A stretch of 64,000 nucleotides of DNA from Ostreiculturibacter nitratireducens (lineage in GTDB: Bacteria > Pseudomonadota > Alphaproteobacteria > Rhodobacterales > Rhodobacteraceae), in the NCBI RefSeq assembly GCF_032670585.1, contig NZ_JAVQHL010000002.1:868001-932000 (forward strand), written 5' to 3'. The notes beneath the pieces were generated by a model, which saw only the letters and a program-made list of their open reading frames with translations, was not told the DNA's origin and did not search any database. Within the stretch, counting starts at the first letter, position 1; each line of letters opens with the position of its first letter. This document shows, piece after piece, positions 9,097-15,571 of this stretch. The position numbers and the translations under genes are program-made.

Positions 9097-9660
9097 TCAG
9101 GCCGCGACGGGCCGAACCTCGATGACCTCGGGGATGTAGTGGCGCAGCAGGTTCTCGATCCCCATCTTCAGCGTCAGCGTCGAAGAGGGGCAACCAGCGC
9201 AGGCGCCCTGCATGTGCAGGTAGACGATGCCGCGGTCGAAGCCGTGGAAGGTGATGTCGCCCCCGTCCTGCGCCACTGCGGGGCGCACCCGCGTGTCCAG
9301 GAGTTCCTTGATCTGTTTCACGATCTCGGCATCGGGGCCGTCATGCGCGGCATGACCCGAAGCCGCAGAGGCTTCTCCTTCCATGACCGGCTGGCCGGAC
9401 TGGAAATGCTCCATGATCGCGCCGAGGATCGCCGGTTTGAGGTGTTCCCAGGCAATGCTCTCAGCCTTGGTCACCGTGACAAAATCGGTGCCGAAGAAGA
9501 CCCCCGTCACGCCCGATACGGCGAAGATGCGCTGCGCCAGCGGCGAATTCGCCGCAGCATCGGCATTGGGGAAGTCCGCCGTGCCCGCCGCCAGCACTTC
9601 CTGCCCGGGCAGGAACTTGAGCGTTGCGGGGTTGGGCGTGGATTCGGTCTGAATGAACAT
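9097..9660 (-). CDS. NifU-like/NfuA-type iron-sulfur cluster carrier
   Basis: A 187-residue two-domain protein. An N-terminal Nfu_N domain (MFIQTESTPNP to about 88), a short Ala/Gly/His linker, and a C-terminal NifU domain (about 110-180) with the cluster-binding GACAGCP motif (Cys154, Cys157). It carries 4Fe-4S clusters to client enzymes. The ATG at 9660 begins the conserved Nfu_N sequence. A good promoter and an Irr-like palindrome lie immediately upstream. Downstream are tsaB and rimI with 15-base and overlapping spacing. Confidence 0.93.
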   Translation of the reverse strand: MFIQTESTPNPATLKFLPGQEVLAAGTADFPNADAAANSPLAQRIFAVSGVTGVFFGTDFVTVTKAESIAWEHLKPAILGAIMEHFQSGQPVMEGEASAASGHAAHDGPDAEIVKQIKELLDTRVRPAVAQDGGDITFHGFDRGIVYLHMQGACAGCPSSTLTLKMGIENLLRHYIPEVIEVRPVAA

Positions 9661-9684
9661 GGGCACGTCTCCGTTATGTCCCTC

Positions 9685-9713
9685 GATATGCGCCCCGAGG
9701 TCGTCCAAGTCAA
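9685..9713 (-). promoter_or_regulatory. Predicted sigma-70-type promoter of the Nfu gene
   Basis: On the minus strand, TTGACT (9713-9708) and CATATC (9690-9685) are separated by exactly 17 bases. Transcription would begin about 15-20 bases before the ATG at 9660. The -10 element is only a partial match to TATAAT, so the call rests on the strong -35, the spacing and the position. Confidence 0.5.
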
Positions 9714-9716
9714 GAA

Positions 9717-9731
9717 TTAGAACGATTCTAG
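9717..9731. promoter_or_regulatory. Irr-type iron control element (ICE) upstream of the Nfu gene
   Basis: TTAGAA-CGA-TTCTAG matches the alphaproteobacterial Irr box TTAGAA-N3-TTCTAA at every position except the last. It ends three bases upstream of the predicted -35 of the Nfu promoter. Irr is the iron/heme-status regulator of Rhizobiales and Rhodobacterales and controls genes that use or make Fe-S clusters and heme. A site just upstream of -35 could permit activation or repression. The match is direct; occupancy by Irr is inference. Confidence 0.6.
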
Positions 9732-9792
9732 ATTTTGGCGCCCATCTTTGCCTCACCCCGGCCAGAACGGCGCGAACACGCCGGGAAAGGGC

Positions 9793-10248
9793 TCAGGTGA
9801 TTTCCTCGAGCCGTTCCTTCGACATCTCTCCCGGCACGATCGTGATCGGAATGGGCAGGCTGCCGGAATTCCGCGACAGTTGCGTGACCAGCGGCCCTGG
9901 CCCCGATTTTTCGGTCCCCGCGCCCAGAACCAGCACGCCGATCTCGGGATCCTCGCGGACCTGGGCGAAGATCTCCGTCACCGGTTCGCCTTCGCGGATC
10001 ACCAGTTCCGGATCGATTCCCTGCTTGTCGCGCATCCATTTCGCGAAGACTTCGAAATGCGCTTCGATCCGCTCCCGCGCCTCCGCGCGCATGATGTCCG
10101 CGACCCCGATCCAGTGCTGGAATTCCTCGGGCGGGATCACCGACAGGATCGTCACCCCGGCCCCCGTATGAGAGGCCCTGAGCGCTGCAAATCGCATCGC
10201 GTTGAGGCACTCCCGGCTTTCGTCGAGCACGACCAGAAACTTGCGCAT
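9793..10248 (-). CDS. Universal stress protein (UspA) family protein
   Basis: A 151-residue single-domain Usp protein starting MRKFLVVLDES with the ATP-loop-like region GVLVLGAGTEKSGPGPLV near residues 113-130. This is a variant of the G-2x-G-9x-G(S/T) motif, so nucleotide binding is plausible but not certain. The ATG at 10248 has GGGGGAUGA upstream. It lies on the same strand as the aminotransferase gene (62 bases further upstream) and the Nfu gene downstream. Its exact role is unknown. Confidence 0.9.
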   Translation of the reverse strand: MRKFLVVLDESRECLNAMRFAALRASHTGAGVTILSVIPPEEFQHWIGVADIMRAEARERIEAHFEVFAKWMRDKQGIDPELVIREGEPVTEIFAQVREDPEIGVLVLGAGTEKSGPGPLVTQLSRNSGSLPIPITIVPGEMSKERLEEIT

Positions 10249-10310
10249 TTCATCCCCCGGTTCTGGACGCGGATCATGGCCGAGCGGCGCATGGCTGGCA
10301 AGTGCGGAGG

Positions 10311-11174
10311 TCAGGCTTTCGAATGGGCCCAGTCCCAATACAGCTCCCGCACGCGCTTCGTCACCGGCCCAACCTGGTAGTGCGTGCCGTCGAATTCCTT
10401 GACCGGGGTGACCTTGGACATGTTCCCCGAAAGGAAGACCTCATCCGCGCTGCGGAAGTCGTCGAAGGTGAGGACCGTCTCGTGCACCCTGGCACCGTCC
10501 GCACGGAGGTTCTCGATGTGACGCGAGCGCGTGATCCCGGCGAGGAACGTGCCGTTCGGGATCGGGGTGAAGATTTCCCCGTCCTTCACCATGAAGACAT
10601 TGGCCGTAGCACTTTCCGCCACGTTGCCCATCGCGTCCGCCACCAGCGCGTTGCCGTAACCTTTCGAGCGCGCCTCGCTCAGCATCCGCGCGTTGTTCGG
10701 ATAAAGGCACCCTGCCTTGGCGTTCGTCACCGCGTTCTCCAGGACCGGGCGACGGAAGCGTGTCGTCGTGAGCGTCGTGGACGCCTCGGGCGGCGCCATC
10801 GGGATCTCTTCCAGGCAAAGGGCAAAACCGGTCGCGTCGAGCTTCGGCACCACGCCAAGCTCGTCGCCATCGAGCGCCCAGTACATCGGGCGGATGTAGA
10901 CGGCGGTTCCCTTTGGGTAACGGCGCAATCCTTCCCAGACGATTTCGATCATGTCCTCGGCCGATACGGTCGGCGTGATCATCAGCGCCTCGGCCGAGCG
11001 GTTGACGCGAGCGAGGTGCTTGTCGAGGTCCGGGGCGATCCCTTCGAAGTAGCGACCCCCGTCGAATACCGTCGTGCCGAGCCAGCTTCCATGATCGGCC
11101 GCGCGCATGATCGGCACGTCGCCGTCATGCCAGCGCCCGTCATAATAGGTGCGGATGTTGGTCCCGGTGGCCAT
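10311..11174 (-). CDS. Branched-chain-amino-acid aminotransferase (PLP fold type IV)
   Basis: A 287-residue class-IV aminotransferase (IlvE/DAAT family). Lys153 in NAVTNAKAGCLYPNN is the PLP Schiff-base lysine, and Glu187 (GNVAES) is the residue that contacts the pyridine nitrogen. IlvE-type enzymes perform the last step of leucine, isoleucine and valine synthesis; a D-amino-acid transaminase cannot be fully excluded for this subgroup. GGAGG at 11184-11180 fixes the ATG at 11174. The leader upstream contains a perfect minus-strand intrinsic terminator, hinting at attenuation. Confidence 0.87.
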   Translation of the reverse strand: MATGTNIRTYYDGRWHDGDVPIMRAADHGSWLGTTVFDGGRYFEGIAPDLDKHLARVNRSAEALMITPTVSAEDMIEIVWEGLRRYPKGTAVYIRPMYWALDGDELGVVPKLDATGFALCLEEIPMAPPEASTTLTTTRFRRPVLENAVTNAKAGCLYPNNARMLSEARSKGYGNALVADAMGNVAESATANVFMVKDGEIFTPIPNGTFLAGITRSRHIENLRADGARVHETVLTFDDFRSADEVFLSGNMSKVTPVKEFDGTHYQVGPVTKRVRELYWDWAHSKA

Positions 11175-11604
11175 TCTGTCCTCCAAGCTTGCGCGAGGCG
11201 GAGTTAATCACCCGCGAAGCAGCGGGTCCAGCCTGCTTGGCGCGCAACGCGAGCGGGGCCTTCGTTCGGGAAATGAGGAAGGGCCTGCGAAAAAAAGACC
11301 CCCGGTTGCGGAACCGGGGGCTGGCGGAGGCATGCTTGCCTGCATTTCCACCGAGTGACAGGGGACCGTGCCGAGCCGGCAGGGCAGCCAGGCGCGGCGC
11401 TTGGGGAAGGGAAGAAGGGCGGCCCCTGTGCGCGTTCCGGAACGGGACTGCGCACCGGAACGGCGTCAGGATAGGGCGGCTATGATTCCGATTTGCGACA
11501 ATCGGGCCGTTTGACGCGCAAGAAAACACATTCGTGATTTGAAATGTGAGTTCGGGCCCAGGATTCTCTCGGAGCGAACACGAAGTGCAACGGGGAAACG
11601 AGAA
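11175..11604. other. 430-base intergenic region: possible minus-strand leader or small RNA
   Basis: This is the only gap above 300 bases. It lies between the divergently oriented aminotransferase (-) and L,D-transpeptidase (+) genes. Visible structures on the minus strand are a short inverted repeat (CGTTCCGG with CCGGAACG around 11430-11465), a pyrimidine-only stretch CCCTTCTTCCCTTCCCC (11417-11401), and a strong intrinsic terminator at 11290-11320. No convincing coding region is present on either strand. The structures fit a roughly 150-200-nt terminated RNA or an attenuated leader. No known RNA family could be recognised. Confidence 0.35.
11290..11320 (-). terminator. Intrinsic terminator in the leader of the aminotransferase gene
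   Basis: On the minus strand the arm CCCCCGGTT (11320-11312) pairs with AACCGGGGG (11307-11299) around a four-base loop, then a TC step and a run of seven T (11296-11290). No annotated minus-strand gene ends here. It must therefore belong to an attenuated leader of the gene starting 116 bases downstream or to a separate small RNA. Confidence 0.8.
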
Positions 11605-12180
11605 ATGACCACAATCAACCGGCGCCGCACCATCCTGGGCGCCGCCGCCGGAATCGCGGCGTTTTCGGCGCCGACGATCATGCATGCGAGCGACCGCGCG
11701 CAGGAAGAGGCCGGCGCGCGCCAGAACATCTCTAGCTTTCGGACGCTCGACTGGCGGGATCACTTCCCGTCCCTTCGGAATGGCGCGATCCTTGCGGACA
11801 CCGTCTCGCGGGCCGTTCACTTCTGGTCGGAAGATGGCAGCATCTACCGGCTCTGGCCGTCATCAGTGCCGATATCCGAGGAACTGACACGCCGTGGCAT
11901 TACGGAAGTTGTGCGGAAGGTCGTAGGACCGACGTGGCGCCCTACGCCGTCGATGAGGGAGCGCGACCCGACACTGCCCGCGGTCGTCGAACCTGGACCC
12001 CGCAACCCACTTGGGACCCATGCTCTCTACCTGTCCTGGCAGTACTACCGTGTCCATGGCACGCACGACACCCGCAAGATCGGGCGACGTTCCTCCGATG
12101 GCTGTATAGGGCTCTACAACGAAGACATCGCCGAACTCTTCGCACTGGCGAAGATTGGCACTCAGGTCCGGCTCATCTGA
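11605..12180 (+). CDS. L,D-transpeptidase (YkuD) family protein with atypical SDGC motif
   Basis: An exported protein of 191 residues. The N-terminus NRRRTILGAAAGIAAFSAP looks like a Tat-type signal. A YkuD domain fills the C-terminal half: NPLGTHALYLSW, then His151 in HGTH, and the nucleophile Cys167. The canonical S-H-G-C-I-R motif reads SDGCIG (164-169), with His and Arg replaced by Asp and Gly. L,D-transpeptidases cross-link peptidoglycan or attach proteins to it. Retained Cys167 and His151 suggest activity is possible, but the changed neighbours make it uncertain. The ATG at 11605 starts right before the twin-arginine-like segment. Confidence 0.85.
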   Translation: MTTINRRRTILGAAAGIAAFSAPTIMHASDRAQEEAGARQNISSFRTLDWRDHFPSLRNGAILADTVSRAVHFWSEDGSIYRLWPSSVPISEELTRRGITEVVRKVVGPTWRPTPSMRERDPTLPAVVEPGPRNPLGTHALYLSWQYYRVHGTHDTRKIGRRSSDGCIGLYNEDIAELFALAKIGTQVRLI

Positions 12181-12195
12181 CCGTGCGCTGACTTG

Positions 12196-12221
12196 TGTCC
12201 CGCGGGTCGGGCCGCGGGACA
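12196..12221. terminator. Hairpin between convergent L,D-transpeptidase and trpS genes
   Basis: TGTCCCGCGG (12196-12205) pairs perfectly with CCGCGGGACA (12212-12221) around a six-base loop, starting 15 bases after the transpeptidase stop and ending three bases before the trpS stop. Only a short T run (TTTC) follows on the + strand. It probably terminates one or both convergent genes. Confidence 0.5.
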
Positions 12222-12223
12222 TT

Positions 12224-13270
12224 TCAGCGCGAGCGGATCATGCCCATTATGTCGAGCGTCCGCGCGAGGATCGGCTGGGCGATCTCGTCCGCCCGCCGCG
12301 CGCCGTCGCCGAGGATGCGGTCGATCTCTGCCGGGTCCGCCATGAGCCGGGTCATCTCCGTCGTGATCGGTTCTAGCTTCGCCACGGCGAGGTCCGCGAG
12401 CGCCGGCTTGAACGCCCCGAAGCCCTGGCCCGCGAACTGCGCGATGACCGCCTCGGCGGTTTCGCCCGAAAGCGCCGCGTAGATGTTGACGAGGTTGCGC
12501 GCCTCGGGCCGGTCCTTCAGGCCGTCGATGTTGTCGGGCAGCGGCTCCGGATCGGTGCGCGCCTTCCGGATCTTCTGCGCGATCGCGTCGGCGCTGTCGG
12601 TGAGGTTGATCCGGCTCTGGTCCGACGGGTCGGACTTCGACATCTTTTTGGTCCCGTCGCGCAGCGACATCACGCGCGTAGCGGCCCCCTCGATCACGGG
12701 TTCCGGCACCGGGAAGAAGTCGACCTTGTAATCGTGGTTGAACTTGGCCGCGATGTCGCGGGTCAGTTCGACGTGCTGCTTCTGGTCCTCGCCCACGGGC
12801 ACCATCGTCGCGTGGTAAAGAAGGATGTCCGCCGCCATCAGCGAGGGATAGGCGTAAAGGCCCAGCGAAGCGTTTTCGCTGTTCTTGCCGGCCTTGTCCT
12901 TGAACTGTGTCATCCGGTTCATCCAGCCGAGCCGGGCGACGCAGTTGAAGATCCAGCCAAGCTCGGCATGGGCGCTGACCTGGCTCTGGTTGAACAGGAC
13001 CGAGCGCACCGGGTCGATCCCCGCGGCGATGAAGGCCGCCGCCGCCTCGCGTGTGGCGTGGCGAAGCTTCTCGGGGTCCTGCCAGACGGTGATCGCGTGG
13101 AGGTCGACGATGCAGTAGATCGTCTCGATCCCCTCGTTCTGCTTTTCGACGAAGCGCTTCAGCGCGCCGAGATAGTTGCCGAGCGTCAGCCCGCCAGAGG
13201 GCTGGATCCCGGAAAAGATCCGGGGGGCAAAGGCGGCGTTCTGATCCGCTTTGACTTCGGCGGCTTGCAT
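12224..13270 (-). CDS. trpS: Tryptophanyl-tRNA synthetase
   Basis: Charges tRNA-Trp. The 348-residue protein shows the class I HIGH-like region SGIQPSGGLTLGNYLGAL (20-37) and the KMSKS loop at 209-213. The length is typical for bacterial TrpRS. The ATG at 13270 is chosen because MQAAEVKAD leads directly into the catalytic domain; the frame extends far upstream without coding character. It is divergent from the rhomboid-like gene that starts 79 bases away. Confidence 0.97.
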   Translation of the reverse strand: MQAAEVKADQNAAFAPRIFSGIQPSGGLTLGNYLGALKRFVEKQNEGIETIYCIVDLHAITVWQDPEKLRHATREAAAAFIAAGIDPVRSVLFNQSQVSAHAELGWIFNCVARLGWMNRMTQFKDKAGKNSENASLGLYAYPSLMAADILLYHATMVPVGEDQKQHVELTRDIAAKFNHDYKVDFFPVPEPVIEGAATRVMSLRDGTKKMSKSDPSDQSRINLTDSADAIAQKIRKARTDPEPLPDNIDGLKDRPEARNLVNIYAALSGETAEAVIAQFAGQGFGAFKPALADLAVAKLEPITTEMTRLMADPAEIDRILGDGARRADEIAQPILARTLDIMGMIRSR

Positions 13271-13348
13271 AGAAGGCTCCGTCTGGAAAATTCTGCCTCG
13301 CTCGCGTATCGCAAGCAGGCAAGGAAGGTCAACCGAGAGGCAGGCGCG

Positions 13349-14035
13349 ATGCGCGATGGTTTCGACAACTCCCCGCTCAACGAGATACCTCCCGTCGTCT
13401 GGGCGCTGCTCATTCCGGTGGTGGCCGTCGAGGTCGTCGTCGCCGCGGGAGCGTCGGGGTTCGTCGGTGGACCGGGCGCCGTCGGCTGGCGGCTCGATGC
13501 GCTCCAGCGCTTCGCCTTCTCGCCGGAGATCCTGAAATACATGCTCGAAACCGGCGCGTGGCCGGCAGAGCACGTGACGCGGTTCGTGACGTATCTCTTC
13601 GTGCACGGCAGCACGACCCACGCCGTATTCGCCAGCGTCTTCGTCCTCGCCCTGGGCAAATTCGTGGGCGAGGTCTTCCGCGCCTGGGCCGTCGTCGCGG
13701 TCTTCTTCACGTCGGCCATCGTCGGCGCGCTTGCCTATTCCGCGATCCCCGACCTTCGGGTGCCGTTGTTCGGAGCCTATCCGGCCGTCTATGGCCTGAT
13801 AGGCGCCTTCACCTTCATCCTGTGGGCGCGGCTCGGGGCGGAGCACGCGAACCGTTATCGCGCGTTCACGCTGATCGGCTTCCTGATGGGCATCAAGCTT
13901 GTCTTCGGTCTCCTGTTCGGCGGCGGGCTCGACTGGGTCGCCGACCTCGCCGGGTTCGTGGCGGGTTTCGCGCTGTCCTTCGTCGTCAGCCCCGGAGGCT
14001 GGACGGCGGTGGTGGCGAGGCTCCGTCAGCGCTGA
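13349..14035 (+). CDS. Rhomboid-like membrane protein lacking the catalytic residues (pseudoprotease)
   Basis: A 228-residue six-helix protein with the rhomboid layout: HGSTTHAVFA (86-95) at the position of HxxxxHxxxN, GAYPAVYGLIG (142-151) at that of GxSGxxxGLxG, and DLAGFVAG (199-206) at that of HxxGxxxG. The catalytic serine is replaced by Tyr144, the catalytic histidine by Asp199 and the oxyanion-site Asn by Ala95. The fold should be kept but not proteolysis, so it is best seen as an inactive rhomboid. ATG at 13349; the extended upstream frame is antisense to trpS. It ends overlapping the convergent murJ by ten bases. Confidence 0.82.
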   Translation: MRDGFDNSPLNEIPPVVWALLIPVVAVEVVVAAGASGFVGGPGAVGWRLDALQRFAFSPEILKYMLETGAWPAEHVTRFVTYLFVHGSTTHAVFASVFVLALGKFVGEVFRAWAVVAVFFTSAIVGALAYSAIPDLRVPLFGAYPAVYGLIGAFTFILWARLGAEHANRYRAFTLIGFLMGIKLVFGLLFGGGLDWVADLAGFVAGFALSFVVSPGGWTAVVARLRQR

Positions 14036-15570
14036 CGCCGGAAGCCCGCACGGAAGTCACCCAGCCGGAAAGCGCCGAGCGCGTAGGCGGCGGCGAAATA
14101 GACCACGAAGCCCGCGACGATCAGCAGGGCGAGCGCCCAGACCCGGTCGCCCGAACGGGCGAGAGGCTCCGAGAAGGCCGAGGTGAGCCACCAGAGGCTG
14201 AGACCCATGATGGCGGAAGCCCCGGCGATTCGGGGCAGGCGCCCGTGAAGCCTCGCGTCCGTTCGCGCGGCTTCCCCCATGTGCCGCGTTCCCCACCAGA
14301 GCTGCGCGACCATCGCCCATCCGGCGAGCGTCGTGCCCCATGCGGCGGCGATGAAGCCTATGAAGGGGGCGAGACCGATGGCGATGACCGCGTTCACGAC
14401 CATCGAATGCACCGCGAAACGGAATGGCGTCGCCGTGTCCTCCCGCGCGAAATAGAGGGGTTGCAGAACTTTCTGCAAGACGAAGGCCGGTAGGCCAAGT
14501 CCGTAGACGGCGAGCGTAAGGGCGGTGGGCAGGGTGTCCGAAGGCCCGAACGCGCCGCGCTCGAAGAGGACGGTGATCAGCGGAACCGGGATCACAACGA
14601 GCGCGACGGCGGCGGGCACCGTCAGGAACAGAGCGAACTCGGTCGCGCGGCTCAGGGCGTGGCGGCTGCCGCCGATGTCGTTGGCCTTCAGTCGCCGCGA
14701 TATGTCGGGCAGGAGCACGATCCCGATGGCGATGCCGACCACGCCGAGCGGAAGCTGATAAAGGCGGTCCGCGTAGTTCAGCCAGGCGATCGCGCCCTCG
14801 AAGAAGCTGCCGACCTGCCGGCCGACAAGAAGGTTGATCTGCACCACGCCGCCGGCCAGAACCGCCGGCCCTGCGATCTTCAGAAGCCGGCGGAGCTCGG
14901 GCGTCATGCGGGGGCGCTTCAGGCGCAGAGCGAAGCCCATCCGCGCCGCCGCGAACCAGACCAGCGCGAGTTGTGCCGCCCCGGTCAGCGGCGTCGCCCA
15001 GGCGAGCGTCAGCCCCATGTCCCAGCCGAGATGCTGCGCCAGCACCATCGCCGCGATGAAGATCGCGTTGAGAAGCACCGGCGCGCCCGCCGCCGCGACG
15101 AACCGCCCGCCGGCGTTCAGGAGACCTGACAGAAGCGCCGTCAGCGAGATGAACAGGATGTAGGGAAAGCAGATGCGGCCATAGAGGACCGCGAGCGGCA
15201 GCCTTTCGTCGCCGGCGAAGCCCGCAGCCATGGCGAGGACGAGCCAGGGCATGGCCACCATCGCGACCACCGAGAAGACGAGCACCGTCGAGGCGAGCCC
15301 CGAAAACGCATCCTCGGCGAAGCCCTTCGCATCCTCTTCGGCTTCGAGCTTCTTGGCGAAAAGCGGAACGAAGGCGGTGTTGAAGGCCCCTTCGGCGAAG
15401 AAGCGGCGGAACATGTTCGGCAGCGAGAAGGCCACGAGGAACGCCTCCGCCACCGGCCCCGTGCCGAGGTAGGCGGCGATGAGGACGTCGCGGATGAAAC
15501 CCGCGATCCGACTCGCCAGCGTCCAGGCCCCCACGGTGAGGAACCCGCGTATCAGACGGATCGGCTGCAT
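14026..15570 (-). CDS. murJ: Lipid II flippase MurJ (MviN)
   Basis: Translocates lipid II across the inner membrane for peptidoglycan synthesis. The 514-residue protein has 13-14 hydrophobic helices and MOP-family features: an N-terminal Arg in SRIAGFIRD, FAEGAFNTAFVPLF, and the Arg-rich cytoplasmic ends seen in MurJ. The length is typical. It starts one base after the glnD stop on the same strand; the glnD-murJ order is common in alphaproteobacteria. It ends in a ten-base convergent overlap with the rhomboid-like gene. Confidence 0.95.
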   Translation of the reverse strand: MQPIRLIRGFLTVGAWTLASRIAGFIRDVLIAAYLGTGPVAEAFLVAFSLPNMFRRFFAEGAFNTAFVPLFAKKLEAEEDAKGFAEDAFSGLASTVLVFSVVAMVAMPWLVLAMAAGFAGDERLPLAVLYGRICFPYILFISLTALLSGLLNAGGRFVAAAGAPVLLNAIFIAAMVLAQHLGWDMGLTLAWATPLTGAAQLALVWFAAARMGFALRLKRPRMTPELRRLLKIAGPAVLAGGVVQINLLVGRQVGSFFEGAIAWLNYADRLYQLPLGVVGIAIGIVLLPDISRRLKANDIGGSRHALSRATEFALFLTVPAAVALVVIPVPLITVLFERGAFGPSDTLPTALTLAVYGLGLPAFVLQKVLQPLYFAREDTATPFRFAVHSMVVNAVIAIGLAPFIGFIAAAWGTTLAGWAMVAQLWWGTRHMGEAARTDARLHGRLPRIAGASAIMGLSLWWLTSAFSEPLARSGDRVWALALLIVAGFVVYFAAAYALGAFRLGDFRAGFRRQR

Positions 15571-15571
15571 C

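Noticed and set aside
12734..13348. Upstream extension of the rhomboid-like reading frame
   Set aside because: This part is antisense to trpS. The hydrophobic, rhomboid-like protein only begins at the ATG at 13349.
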